Source of the DNA: Gemmatimonadota bacterium
Lineage (GTDB): Bacteria; Gemmatimonadota; Gemmatimonadetes; Palauibacterales; Palauibacteraceae
Direction of reading: 5' to 3'
NCBI GenBank assembly: GCA_023554245.1
Contig: JAMJQL010000186.1
Span: 1-49,473, forward strand
Length of the DNA: 49,473 nucleotides
Shown: one piece after another, positions 8,622-17,006 of the stretch
Layout: every line of letters begins with the position of its first letter
Numbering within the stretch: the first letter of the stretch is position 1
The notes under the pieces: model-generated
Database searches by the model: none
What the model was told of the DNA's origin: nothing
The model's input: only the letters and a program-made list of their open reading frames with translations
Program-made: the position numbers and the translations under genes

Positions 8622-10273
8622 AACGGTTCGCGATCTCCCCGCCGGAATCGGTCGAAAGGAGCCCGACTCCGAAGTTCGGATCGAGGGCGCTGGCAGCGGC
8701 CGCCGTCACGATCATCGTTCTCGCGTTCCTGCTGCCCGAGCTCGATCGGCCCGGCGTGACCTGGGACGAGCCCGAGTACTTCTCTTCGGTGGAGCGGATA
8801 CAGGGTTGGGTCTCGGAGGCGATTCGCGATCCCCGGGCCGCCCTCGAGCCGGAGGTGATTCTGGCGGCCTGGGACCCTCCCGAATCTCGCTACTACAATC
8901 CGCACCCCCCGGTCTACAAGCAGGGAATGGCGCTCACCGAGCGGGTCTTCGGCGATCGATCGGGTCCGGTGTCCGGATACAGGCTGTTCTCTGCCACTCT
9001 GTTCGCGCTGCTGGCCGGACTGCTCGCCTGGAGCGTCAGCGGTGCCGCGGGAATTGCAGCCGGGATCGGGGCGGCGCTCTCGCTCGCGCTGATGCCCAGG
9101 GTTGCCGGTCATGCCCACTTCGCGACGACTGACATGCCCCTGACCTATTTCTGGACCCTGACGGTCGTCTCCTTTGCCTCTTTTCTGCGCCAGGGTGGCG
9201 GAGGGCGGTTGTTTCTGGCGGCGATCGCTCTCGGGCTGGCGATGGGCACCAAGTTCACCGGTTGGCTCCTCCCGATACCGCTTCTCGCATGGGCGCTTCT
9301 CGAGCGTCGCTGGTGGCCGTGGATCGTCACGCTGCTGGTCGGCCTTCTCGTTGCCTGGCTGTTCGTGCCCCCGGCCTGGCATGATCCCGAGGGCGCCCTG
9401 AGGAGGCTGGTCGAGGAGAGCCTGACTCGCGATGAGAGCATCCCGATCGCTACCGCATACCTCGGACGGATCTACGAATACGTGGTTCCCTGGCACCAGG
9501 CGATCGTGATGATGCTGATCACGATACCCGTCGGTATTCTCAGTCTCGCGGTGATAGGAACTGCCGATCTCGGTCGCAGTCGGACGATTCTCAGGCCTCC
9601 CGACCCTCGGGCCGCCATGGCCAGACTCTCGCTCCTGCAGATCGGCTTCTTCCTGGCGCTGATGGCTCTGCCGACGTCTCCGAATCACGATGGGGTGCGG
9701 CTGTTCCTTCCGGCATTTCCATTCGTGGCGATCCTGGCCGGCCTCGCGCTCGGTAGATTCGATGAGGCACTGCGCTCGCGTTTCGAGAAGCGGGCGGCGT
9801 CACTTGGATTGCTGCTCGTGATGTCGGCCTATCTTCTCCCTGCCTTCCGACAGGAGCGGGCCGTCGCACCCTACTGGACCTCGTACTACAACGAACTCGT
9901 CGGTGGGCTGAGAGGGGCAAGCGCGAAGGGCATGGAAGTCACCTACTGGTACGACGCTTTCACGCCTGAATTCATCTCCGAGGTCGAACGGATTCTACCC
10001 GAAGGAGCGACGGTGATGGCATGGCCCACCGCGAAGTACTTCGCGGAGCTGCAGGAGCTCGGCCTGTTGCGCGATGACCTCCGGATCGTGAACGATCCGA
10101 CGGCTTCGTACTTGCTGATGATGGCACGGCAGGCGACGCTTCCACCCCCGCTCATGGAGGTGTACCGGACGGTCCGGCCGATCGTGGCCGTCGAAGTGGA
10201 AGGTGTCGAACTCGCCGGCCTGTACGAGTTGAGCGCTCAGGGGTCGGGCGGCGAACCGCTTGGAGGGGAATGA
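8618..10273 (+). CDS. GT-C (GT39/PMT-like) membrane glycosyltransferase, copy 2
   Basis: A 551-residue polytopic protein starting at a GTG that overlaps the previous stop by 4 bp. The first loop has VTWDEPEYF, with the D50-E51 pair expected for GT39/ArnT-like catalysis. Further on are HPPVYKQGM, HAHFATTDMP, MGTKFTG and HDGVRLFLPAFPF, followed by Y-x-x-YYNELVGG and a soluble C-terminal tail of about 130 residues. It would move a sugar from a lipid carrier onto an acceptor outside the membrane. It follows a diverged paralogue lacking the second acid and is followed one base later by a GT2 that could make the lipid-linked donor. The family is clear; the acceptor (pilin, lipid or polysaccharide) is inference. 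Confidence 0.75.
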   Translation: MKRFAISPPESVERSPTPKFGSRALAAAAVTIIVLAFLLPELDRPGVTWDEPEYFSSVERIQGWVSEAIRDPRAALEPEVILAAWDPPESRYYNPHPPVYKQGMALTERVFGDRSGPVSGYRLFSATLFALLAGLLAWSVSGAAGIAAGIGAALSLALMPRVAGHAHFATTDMPLTYFWTLTVVSFASFLRQGGGGRLFLAAIALGLAMGTKFTGWLLPIPLLAWALLERRWWPWIVTLLVGLLVAWLFVPPAWHDPEGALRRLVEESLTRDESIPIATAYLGRIYEYVVPWHQAIVMMLITIPVGILSLAVIGTADLGRSRTILRPPDPRAAMARLSLLQIGFFLALMALPTSPNHDGVRLFLPAFPFVAILAGLALGRFDEALRSRFEKRAASLGLLLVMSAYLLPAFRQERAVAPYWTSYYNELVGGLRGASAKGMEVTYWYDAFTPEFISEVERILPEGATVMAWPTAKYFAELQELGLLRDDLRIVNDPTASYLLMMARQATLPPPLMEVYRTVRPIVAVEVEGVELAGLYELSAQGSGGEPLGGE

Positions 10274-10274
10274 G

Positions 10275-11264
10275 TTGAACACCCTGGATGCCGTCGTTCC
10301 GGTTTACAACGAGATCGAGATTCTCCCGGAGCTCCATCGACGTCTGACCGGCGTCCTCGAGGGGTTGCCGCTGGAATGGCGAGTCATCTACGTGAACGAC
10401 GGAAGCGTGGATGGCTCGACCGCCCGTCTGGACGCCTACGCCGATGCGGATCCGAGGGTCGTGATCGTGCACCTGGCCCGGAATTTCGGCCAGCAGGCCG
10501 CGATCGCAGCAGGACTTTCGCAGACCGATGCCGACGCCGTCATCCTCCTCGATGGCGACCTGCAGGACCCGCCGGAGGTGATTCCCGAGCTCCTGGAGAC
10601 CTGGAAGGCGGGTCACGACGTCGTCTACGCCGTGAAGCGCAAACGCAAGGAAGCCCTTCCGAAGCGAGCCCTGTTCTCGCTGTTCTACCTGATCCTCGGG
10701 AAGCTCAGCAGTCTGGAAATCCCCGCGAACGCCGGCAATTTCTCGCTGATGGACCGACGCGTGGTCGACACGATCAATGCCATGCCCGAGCACAATCGTT
10801 ACGTGAGCGGACTTCGAGCCTACGTTGGAGGCAGCCAGACCGGCGTCGAGTTCGAGCGCGAAGCCCGGTACGCAGGCCAACCAAGACAATCGCCGCTGAA
10901 GCTGTTCCGCATGGCCATCGACGCATTCGTCTCCTATTCGGAAGTGCCCTTGCGCCTCGCGACGGTCATGGGATTCGTCGTCTCGGGCATGGCATTTCTC
11001 GTTCTCCTGAACGTGCTCTGGCAGAAGCTGGTCAGTGGCGAAGCGATTCTCGGCTGGGCCTCAGTGATGACCTCGGTCCTGTTCATCGGCGGTATTCAGC
11101 TGATAGCGATCGGCATGATCGGGGAGTACATCGGACGGATCTATACGGAGACCAAGCACCGCCCGAACTGGATCGTGGACCGTTCGCGCAACCTCGACTC
11201 CGAACCGACCGCTGCACGGGCCGGGCGGGCCACGGGGGTGAAGGAGGTCGCTCCTCCCGGTTGA
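10275..11264 (+). CDS. Family 2 glycosyltransferase, GtrB/CsbB/DPM1-like with two C-terminal membrane helices
   Basis: A 329-residue protein. The GT-A domain begins DAVVPVYNE, has VNDGS and LARNFGQQAAIAAGL, and the metal-binding DGD in LLDGDLQDPP. Two membrane helices lie near residues 235-255 and 265-290. This architecture is that of polyprenyl-phosphate hexosyltransferases, which load glucose, GlcNAc or mannose onto undecaprenyl phosphate on the cytoplasmic face. I chose TTG 10275 because GGAGGGG (10262-10268) is ideally spaced; a TTG at 10260 in the same frame has no site. It would feed the YfhO/GT-C proteins encoded just upstream. No GtrA-type flippase is seen in the window. Confidence 0.85.
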   Translation: MNTLDAVVPVYNEIEILPELHRRLTGVLEGLPLEWRVIYVNDGSVDGSTARLDAYADADPRVVIVHLARNFGQQAAIAAGLSQTDADAVILLDGDLQDPPEVIPELLETWKAGHDVVYAVKRKRKEALPKRALFSLFYLILGKLSSLEIPANAGNFSLMDRRVVDTINAMPEHNRYVSGLRAYVGGSQTGVEFEREARYAGQPRQSPLKLFRMAIDAFVSYSEVPLRLATVMGFVVSGMAFLVLLNVLWQKLVSGEAILGWASVMTSVLFIGGIQLIAIGMIGEYIGRIYTETKHRPNWIVDRSRNLDSEPTAARAGRATGVKEVAPPG

Positions 11265-11280
11265 CCCGCCGTTGAAGGCG

Positions 11281-11319
11281 CGACCGCATCCAGCGGTCGG
11301 GGAGCGGTGGGCGCTCCCC
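11281..11319 (+). terminator. Two tandem hairpins after the glycosyltransferase block
   Basis: Stem CGACCGC/GCGGTCG (11281-11287 with 11293-11299) is followed at once by GGGGAGCG/CGCTCCCC (11299-11306 with 11312-11319). They fill the 73-bp gap between the GT2 gene and the first pseudopilin. No T-run follows, so termination would be partial at best. Confidence 0.4.
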
Positions 11320-11337
11320 TGAAGCCGGGAGGCCTGG

Positions 11338-11775
11338 GTGCGGCAATCGGGCATGACCCTGATCGAGCTTCTGATCGTACTGCTGCTCCTGTCGACTGTC
11401 TCAGCCATAGGGTGGAACAGTCTGCGCAGGTTCCGGGACGCGGCGGCACTTCAGGAGGCAGCGAACGCGGTCACGAGAGTTCTCAATCTCGGTCGCGCGG
11501 CCGCAATCTCCCGCCGGGAGACGATCGGGCTTCGGGCCGGCACTGGAGAGCTGCTTCTCGTCGCAGGCGACTCCGCCGTGATCGCACGCCTCGGGATCGG
11601 TCCCGGTGCCGAAGTTCCCGTGGACTCCGTCCGGGTGCGCCCGGCCACGATACGCTTCAACTCCCGAGGCCACGCGGGGGCCGGGAGCATCTATCTGTGG
11701 CGCCGAGGAGTCACCGTCAGGCTCGTGTGCAACTTTCTCGGGCGTGTGCGCCGGGAAGTCCTGTCCGGGCCATGA
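11338..11775 (+). CDS. fimT: GspH/FimT-type pseudopilin
   Basis: A 145-residue minor pilin from a GTG with CCGGGAGG at 11326-11333. The leader is very short (MRQSG), with processing expected before MTLIELLIVLLLL and Glu at mature position 5. The rest is a small beta-rich GspH/FimT domain, with IRFNSRGHAGAGS resembling the conserved F-x-x-x-G segment of the family. Such proteins prime pilus assembly in the inner membrane. It overlaps the next pseudopilin by 4 bp (ATGA) and lies upstream of pilMNOPQ. FimT versus GspH cannot be separated by eye; the pilus context favours FimT. Confidence 0.8.
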   Translation: MRQSGMTLIELLIVLLLLSTVSAIGWNSLRRFRDAAALQEAANAVTRVLNLGRAAAISRRETIGLRAGTGELLLVAGDSAVIARLGIGPGAEVPVDSVRVRPATIRFNSRGHAGAGSIYLWRRGVTVRLVCNFLGRVRREVLSGP

Positions 11776-12254
11776 ATCCCGATTCCTCTTCCAGCGCTTC
11801 AATCGGGCCAGCGCGCAAGGTTTTGCGCGTTCTGCACGGCCCGGGCGACCGACAGCGCCGGTCCCCGGCGGGTTCACTGGGGCGCCCGATCGAAGACGCC
11901 GGGGGCGTCGGTCAGGCGGGGAGTATACTTGCCGAAGTACTCATCTCCTTGTCGATACTGGGGATAGCCGTGATCGGGGTCGCGGCCGGAAGTCGTGCGG
12001 CCCGACTGCAGGCCGAACTCGCATCCCGGCGCGCGGCGGAAGCTCTGGCGGCACAGCAGGTGCTCGAACGACAGGACATGTGGACTTCCGACCATTCACC
12101 GGTGATCGATACGGTCAGAATCGGGGTCCATGACGTGAAAATAAGGACTGAAGTGCGTGATTCGCTGCCCGGGCTCGTGTGGTTACGAGTCCAGGCCGAT
12201 GCCGGAGCCGGGCGCCATTCGTGGCAACTGGAGTCGGCGCGTCGGATTCCATAG
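11772..12254 (+). CDS. PilV-like pseudopilin with a long N-terminal leader
   Basis: A 160-residue product from ATG 11772, which overlaps the preceding stop. A pilin-type segment starts about residue 53, with processing expected after QAG and before SILAEVLISL (Glu at +5), then SILGIAVIGVAAGSRAA. The C-terminal half is short and beta-rich. The roughly 50-residue leader, rich in Arg, Pro and Gly, is unusually long for a prepilin. The true start could be a downstream TTG (near 11821), which would still leave a leader of over 30 residues. It is probably a PilV-class minor pilin for pilus priming. The family call rests on the N-terminal helix and position. Confidence 0.7.
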   Translation: MNPDSSSSASIGPARKVLRVLHGPGDRQRRSPAGSLGRPIEDAGGVGQAGSILAEVLISLSILGIAVIGVAAGSRAARLQAELASRRAAEALAAQQVLERQDMWTSDHSPVIDTVRIGVHDVKIRTEVRDSLPGLVWLRVQADAGAGRHSWQLESARRIP

Positions 12255-12351
12255 CTGCCGTTGCGCAGGTCCGGAGAACGGGCTTTCTTGGACGGGATCC
12301 GAGCGCGTAGGTTGTGCGCCAGCGCCCCGAGGACCGAAGTCCGCCGGCCGA

Positions 12352-12380
12352 TTGACTCAGTCTGGGAGGCTGTCTAGTAT
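12352..12380 (+). promoter_or_regulatory. Sigma-70 promoter of pilMNOPQ
   Basis: TTGACT (12352-12357, five of six) and TAGTAT (12375-12380, four of six) are separated by exactly 17 bp. Transcription would start about 12387, giving a leader of about 48 nt before the pilM ATG at 12435. This rules against the in-frame GTG at 12381 as the translation start. Confidence 0.65.
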
Positions 12381-12434
12381 GTGGCTCACCTGCCACAGGG
12401 GACTCAAGTTCAACCGTTCGAGCGGCTTGCCGAC

Positions 12435-13481
12435 ATGACGCCTTTCGGGTTCGGCCGTAAGAAGAGGTCCGTGGGTCTCGACATCGGAAGCGGATTCGTC
12501 AAGGTCGCGGTGGTCGATCACTCGGGTTCCGCTCCACTGGTCGAGCGCCTGATCGTGCGCCCGCTCGGTGCGGATGCGATCGTCGAGGGAGAAGTCATGG
12601 ATCCCGGCCTCGTCGCGCAGACGGTGGACGCGATCTTCGACGAGGAGGGCCTCTCCCAGCGTGACGTGGTGGTCAGCGTCGGCGGTCGGGACGTGATCAT
12701 CAAGCCGATCCAGATGGACCGGATGCGCAAGTCGGATGCGAAGGAAGTGATCCGGTGGGAGGCCGAGCAGCACGTACCCTTCGACATGGACGACGTGCAA
12801 CTCGACTTCGAGGTCACCGACCCGGAGGGGGAAGGTCTCCAGATGGGTGTCCTTCTGGTCGCGGCGAAGAGAGAGCTGGTCGAGAACAAGGTCGCTCTCC
12901 TCGAGGAAGCCAACCTCAATCCGCGGATCATCGACGTAGATGCTTTCGCCCTCCACAATGCCCTCGAGATCAACTACCCGGAGGCAATGCGCGGCCTGTC
13001 CAGCCTCGTCAGTATCGGCCACGAGACCACGAACGTGAACATTCTCGAGGACGGTGTCCCGGTTCTCACCCGGGACCTCAGCTTCGGTACTCGCAGACTC
13101 TCCCTCGACCTCCAGCGTGAGCGCGGCATGCTCGCCGACGAAGCCGAGAACGTGCTGAGAGGCGAGGGAGCCGACGAGCGCCTGCGCTCATTCCTGTATG
13201 AGCGTGCGCAGGAAGTGGGTCGCGGCATCGAGCGAGCGACGGCATTCCTCGAGACGCAGGAAGTGGGCGCCAGCCTGGGTCGCCTGTACCTGTGCGGCGG
13301 AGGCGTGCACGTTCCTGGAATCGCGGAGGCCCTCGCCGAGCGACTCGAGATCGAGACTACGGTAGCCAACCCGATCGAACGGCTGGGCGTCAAGCCCGGG
13401 GCGCTGGACCTCGATGCCGCCCGAGCGATCGCTCCCCTGATGATGCTGTCGGTCGGCCTGGCGCTGCGGAGAATCGCGTGA
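12435..13481 (+). CDS. pilM: Pilus assembly ATPase PilM
   Basis: A 348-residue actin/FtsA-like protein. The phosphate-1 motif VGLDIGSGFVKVAVVD lies near residues 12-27, with DVVVSVGGRDVIIK and a late glycine-rich LYLCGGGVHVPG (phosphate 2/adenosine region). PilM sits on the cytoplasmic side of the inner membrane and binds the N-terminus of PilN. Gene order pilM-N-O-P-Q with 4-bp or near-zero spacing is the classical alignment operon. Start ATG 12435 is chosen because the predicted transcript begins near 12387; the ribosome binding site is weak. Confidence 0.93.
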   Translation: MTPFGFGRKKRSVGLDIGSGFVKVAVVDHSGSAPLVERLIVRPLGADAIVEGEVMDPGLVAQTVDAIFDEEGLSQRDVVVSVGGRDVIIKPIQMDRMRKSDAKEVIRWEAEQHVPFDMDDVQLDFEVTDPEGEGLQMGVLLVAAKRELVENKVALLEEANLNPRIIDVDAFALHNALEINYPEAMRGLSSLVSIGHETTNVNILEDGVPVLTRDLSFGTRRLSLDLQRERGMLADEAENVLRGEGADERLRSFLYERAQEVGRGIERATAFLETQEVGASLGRLYLCGGGVHVPGIAEALAERLEIETTVANPIERLGVKPGALDLDAARAIAPLMMLSVGLALRRIA

Positions 13482-14128
13482 TCGAGGTCAATCTCCACCC
13501 GACTGGTGGCCGACCCGGAAAGAGGCGTCGGTCCCGACTTTCCGCCCCTGCCTGGATGAGCAGAGGTCGGGGAGGCCCCGAGGGTCGGGATCCGTGGACG
13601 CTCGCCGCCATATCGGCGTTCGTGCTGGCGGTGCTCGCGATCGGTGGAATGTGGTTCGCGCAGAGATCGAATGCCGCCGAACTGGAGGTGAGACTCGAGG
13701 AGGCGCGCGAGGATTCTACCCGGCTCGCGGACCTGCGGGTGCTCAGCGACAGCCTGATCGACAGGGAACGCCAGATCCGCCAGAGACTGGAGCTCGTTCG
13801 AGGTCTGGATGAAGGCCGTTTCGTCTGGCCGCACCTGCTCGACGAGATCAGCCGGGCGCTGCCCGAGTATACCTGGCTCACGGCGGTGCGCGTCGAAACC
13901 CCACTTCCGGAACTCGTCGTCCAGCTGGACGGAATCGCGGCGAATCCGCTGGCAGTCACCCGATTCGTCCGTAACCTGCAGTCATCCGACTACCTGAAGC
14001 AGGTCCGGATCATGGGAAGCCAGCAGGCGGAAGTCGAGAACGTGGCCGCGCAGGCGTTCAAGCTGCTCGTCTCGTACGAGGACCCGGAGGGCGTGAATTC
14101 CGGCCCTGCGGCCTCCGAGGGGGACTGA
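13478..14128 (+). CDS. pilN: Pilus alignment protein PilN
   Basis: A 216-residue bitopic inner-membrane protein starting at a GTG within the pilM stop. The cytoplasmic N-terminus begins MIEVNLHP, corresponding to the INLLP motif through which PilN docks into PilM. A basic, Pro/Gly-rich linker follows, longer than usual. Then come a membrane helix (about 41-60), a coiled coil (about 65-110) and a ferredoxin-like periplasmic domain. It pairs with PilO as a heterodimer bridging PilM and PilP. Confidence 0.92.
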   Translation: MIEVNLHPTGGRPGKRRRSRLSAPAWMSRGRGGPEGRDPWTLAAISAFVLAVLAIGGMWFAQRSNAAELEVRLEEAREDSTRLADLRVLSDSLIDRERQIRQRLELVRGLDEGRFVWPHLLDEISRALPEYTWLTAVRVETPLPELVVQLDGIAANPLAVTRFVRNLQSSDYLKQVRIMGSQQAEVENVAAQAFKLLVSYEDPEGVNSGPAASEGD

Positions 14129-14130
14129 AG

Positions 14131-14730
14131 ATGGCACTGTTGCCGCAGGATCAGCGTCACCAGAGCATGTTGCTGGTCGTGATTCTCTGCGTCGCGGCTG
14201 CGGCGCTGTACTACGTGTACGTCTTCCGGTCGAACGCGGAGGAGATTCTCGAGCAGGCCGACCGGGTCGAAACCCTCGAAATGCAGAACGAGCTGGCGGA
14301 GGCCCGGATCGGAGACCTTCAGCGGCTGCGCGACCGGCTTTCGACGGCCGAGCGGCAATTCACCACGTTGCAGCGCCTCGTCCCTTCGGGAGCCGAGGTC
14401 CCCGCGATCTACGAAGCGATCGCGACACAGACCCAGGCGCTCAACCTGGAGCTGATCAACGTGGAGCCTCTGCCACCGGTTGCGGCGGACAGCGCCGGTA
14501 CGTTGTTGCGGCAGGAGTGGCAGATGGAGGTCGAGGGCGAGTATCACGCGGTGGGGACTTTCCTGACCCGAGTGGCCTCCTTCGATCGGATCGTCCGACC
14601 CAGGGTGACGCAGATCGTTCCCACCGAAACGACGCCGTCGGGACGGCAGCGGGTCCGCGTTGCGTTCCAGCTCGAGACGTTCGTGGTCGGCAATCCGGAA
14701 TCCCGGCCAGTCGAAGCGCAGGAAGGCTGA
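14131..14730 (+). CDS. pilO: Pilus alignment protein PilO
   Basis: A 199-residue protein starting ATG two bases after pilN. A short cytoplasmic N-terminus is followed by one membrane helix (about 11-30, LLVVILCVAAAALYYVYVF). A coiled coil (about 35-85) and a periplasmic ferredoxin-like domain follow, with YHAVGTFLTRVASFDRIV typical of PilO. It partners PilN in the inner-membrane alignment complex. Confidence 0.92.
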   Translation: MALLPQDQRHQSMLLVVILCVAAAALYYVYVFRSNAEEILEQADRVETLEMQNELAEARIGDLQRLRDRLSTAERQFTTLQRLVPSGAEVPAIYEAIATQTQALNLELINVEPLPPVAADSAGTLLRQEWQMEVEGEYHAVGTFLTRVASFDRIVRPRVTQIVPTETTPSGRQRVRVAFQLETFVVGNPESRPVEAQEG

Positions 14731-14731
14731 G

Positions 14732-15181
14732 ATGCGAAGAGCGATTGTGGTCGCACTTCCGTTCCTGACCGTCGCCCTGTGCCCGGTCACGGCCCGGACG
14801 CAGGAGACGGGGGAAACGTCGGTCGCCGCGGACACGGCCGCAGCGGAGTCGACGGGCGCCGTGGAGCGTGAGACTTTTTATTATCCCGGAGGACAGAGGC
14901 GAGACCCCTTCGAGCCCCTGTCGGCCGGAGATGAGCTCGGGCCGCGGTTCGAGGACTTGAATCTCAGCGGAATCGTATACAGCCCGACCACGGGCAGCAT
15001 CGCGGTGCTGACCGATCGGGCCACGGGCAAACGCTATCGAGTTTGGGAGGGCGATCTGATCGGCGGAGCGAAGCTGGTGAGAGTCCGCGCTTCCGAGGTC
15101 GATTTCGTCGTATCGGCATTCGGCGTCAGCCGACAGGAGACGCTGCGCCTCAAGAGCCAGGACAAGGAGCAGGGCGGATGA
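14732..15181 (+). CDS. pilP: Pilus assembly protein PilP
   Basis: A 149-residue periplasmic protein with a signal peptide (about 1-22). The signal ends VALCPVTARTQ. The Cys lacks a good lipobox, so signal peptidase I cleavage is likelier than the lipoprotein form found in proteobacteria. An acidic linker leads to the PilP beta domain with RRDPFEPL, LNLSGIVY and RYRVWEGDLIGGAKL. It links PilN/PilO to PilQ. ATG 14732 is chosen for its position one base after the pilO stop. Confidence 0.88.
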   Translation: MRRAIVVALPFLTVALCPVTARTQETGETSVAADTAAAESTGAVERETFYYPGGQRRDPFEPLSAGDELGPRFEDLNLSGIVYSPTTGSIAVLTDRATGKRYRVWEGDLIGGAKLVRVRASEVDFVVSAFGVSRQETLRLKSQDKEQGG

Positions 15182-16887
15182 TCCTCAGAACGGTTCTCTT
15201 GTCGACGTTGCTCGCATTCGCGGGCAGCGGGCCCGGCGCGATCCAGGAGGTGCGGATCATGCCGGTCGGAACGGAGACAGAAATCGTCGTGGTGACATCC
15301 GGCGAAGTCAGCTTCCGGGACTTCGCGCTGGCGGAGCCGCCCCGACTCATCCTCGATCTGACCGGAGCAGACGCGGGACTACCGAGCGACAGTTACGATG
15401 CGATCGGCAGAGGCGGCGTGGAGCGGCTGCGCAGCAGCTGGTTCCGCCCGGGCGTTCTCCGGCTGGTCTTCGATCTCGACAAGGTCCCCTCTTACGAAGT
15501 GGACGCCGAACCCGGCCGGCTGCGCATCACGTTCCCCAACCCGGATGGTGACTTTCCCCTGTGGTCGACAAGGGAAGTGGAGAGCGAAAACGTGGCCCGT
15601 GCCGAGGCCAGACAGGTGCCCGCAGCCCAGAATCTGCGCGTACCCGACGAACCATCACGGATCACGGTGGCCTTCGACAGCGCCAGCATGCTCGACGTGC
15701 TGGCGGGCTTCTCGGAGTACGCCGGCGTCTCGATCGTACCGAGCGCGGCTGCAGCCGATATGACCGTCCGCGGCGTGGACATCCGCAACCAGCGCTGGGA
15801 TGTGGCGCTGGACGCGATCCTCGCGGCCCAGGGACTCGGCTGGCGATTGCAGTCCGAGGGCATACTGATCGTCGATGCGCTCGAGGGTCTCCGCACGCGC
15901 GACACGCTCCAGACGGAGACCCGGGTGTTCCGCATCAATTACGCCGGGGCCGATTCCGTCGCCAAGACCCTCGAGCAGCTCGCCACTCCGAATCGGGGAC
16001 AGGTCGTGGCATACCAGGGCGCCAACTCCGTGATCGTGACGGACGTGCCCTCCGTGGTGGCCCGGATGGACTCGCTGATCCAGAACCTCGACCGTCAGAC
16101 GCCGCAGGTTTCCATCGACGCGAAGATCATATTCGTCGATCGGACCGACGTGCAGGAGCTGGGGATCGTCTACGATCTCAAGGACGTGAATGGCGACACC
16201 TACGGAAACTCGATCAACGACGTGATCGCAGTTCCCGACCCGTTCAATCCGGGAGAGCTGACCAACGAGACGCTCGTCGATCTCGCCGGAAACTCGATCG
16301 CGGCGCTCGCAAACGCCAACGACCGGGTCCTGAGTCCTTCGCTGCAGATCCTGGCCTCGACCGCGTTCGGAGACTTCTCCCTGTCCGCGTTCATCGAGGC
16401 TCTCGAGCAGCACCAGCTCTCCGACGTGCAGGCGGCGCCTTCGATCCAGGTCGTCGACAACCACCGCGCGCGAATCCAGGTCGGTGAGAAGACTCCCGTG
16501 CGCGTGCTCGACACCGGTACCGGAAACGTCCAGGCGCAGGCGACGGTGCAGTACGAGGACACGGGGATCATCCTCGAGGTGACGCCGCATATCACCAACA
16601 ATCTGCAGATCCTTCTCGACGTGTCGGCCGAAAGATCAGGGATTCAGACGGACATTCCTGATGTCGGCTACACGTTCAAGAAGCAGATCGGACAGACTCG
16701 CCTGCTGCTGGATGACGGCGAGACGATGGTGATCGGTGGGCTCACGCTCAGCGAGGTCGAGCGATCGGAGACCGGGATCCCGCTTCTTATGGACATTCCG
16801 GTGGTCGGCGCCCTGTTCCGGACGACCAAGACGCGTGAGACCAAGCAGGACCTGATCATACTCGTCACGCCGCACATCGTGGAATAA
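15178..16887 (+). CDS. pilQ: Outer-membrane secretin PilQ
   Basis: A 569-residue secretin whose ATG overlaps the pilP stop (ATGA). A signal peptide (about 1-21) is followed by one AMIN domain (about 22-115) for peptidoglycan binding and a charged linker. A short secretin/TonB N0 domain (about 160-240) and an N1 domain (about 245-325) come next. The C-terminal secretin core (about 390-569) contains QVVDNHRARIQVGEKTPV, VGYTFKKQIG and DDGETMVIGGL, ending LIILVTPHIVE. It forms the outer-membrane pore for the pilus. Only one AMIN domain is visible; many PilQ have two or more. A strong terminator follows. Confidence 0.94.
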   Translation: MILRTVLLSTLLAFAGSGPGAIQEVRIMPVGTETEIVVVTSGEVSFRDFALAEPPRLILDLTGADAGLPSDSYDAIGRGGVERLRSSWFRPGVLRLVFDLDKVPSYEVDAEPGRLRITFPNPDGDFPLWSTREVESENVARAEARQVPAAQNLRVPDEPSRITVAFDSASMLDVLAGFSEYAGVSIVPSAAAADMTVRGVDIRNQRWDVALDAILAAQGLGWRLQSEGILIVDALEGLRTRDTLQTETRVFRINYAGADSVAKTLEQLATPNRGQVVAYQGANSVIVTDVPSVVARMDSLIQNLDRQTPQVSIDAKIIFVDRTDVQELGIVYDLKDVNGDTYGNSINDVIAVPDPFNPGELTNETLVDLAGNSIAALANANDRVLSPSLQILASTAFGDFSLSAFIEALEQHQLSDVQAAPSIQVVDNHRARIQVGEKTPVRVLDTGTGNVQAQATVQYEDTGIILEVTPHITNNLQILLDVSAERSGIQTDIPDVGYTFKKQIGQTRLLLDDGETMVIGGLTLSEVERSETGIPLLMDIPVVGALFRTTKTRETKQDLIILVTPHIVE

Positions 16888-16918
16888 CGTCGAGAGGCGA
16901 GGTCCCGCCCATCGACCC

Positions 16919-16953
16919 GCGGGGTCCGGCTTCGGCCGGGCCCCGCTTTGTTT
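16919..16953 (+). terminator. Rho-independent terminator of the pilMNOPQ operon
   Basis: A 12-bp GC stem (16919-16930 with 16935-16946, one G-U pair) has a stable TTCG tetraloop and is followed by TTTGTTT. This is the best terminator in the window. Confidence 0.88.
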
Positions 16954-16975
16954 CGGGCTGCCGACAGCGTAGGCT
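16948..16975 (+). promoter_or_regulatory. Candidate sigma-70 promoter of aroC
   Basis: TTGTTT (16948-16953) and TAGGCT (16970-16975) are 16 bp apart. Transcription would start near 16982, giving a leader of about 25 nt to the aroC ATG, with GGGAG at 16998-17002. The -35 shares the T-rich tail of the preceding terminator. Both hexamers are only moderate. Confidence 0.4.
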
Positions 16976-17006
16976 GTCCGGTCGATTCCAACCGACCGGG
17001 AGAACC

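Noticed and set aside
12381-12434. GTG 12381 as the pilM start
   Set aside because: It lies immediately after the -10 of a good sigma-70 promoter and before the predicted transcript start.
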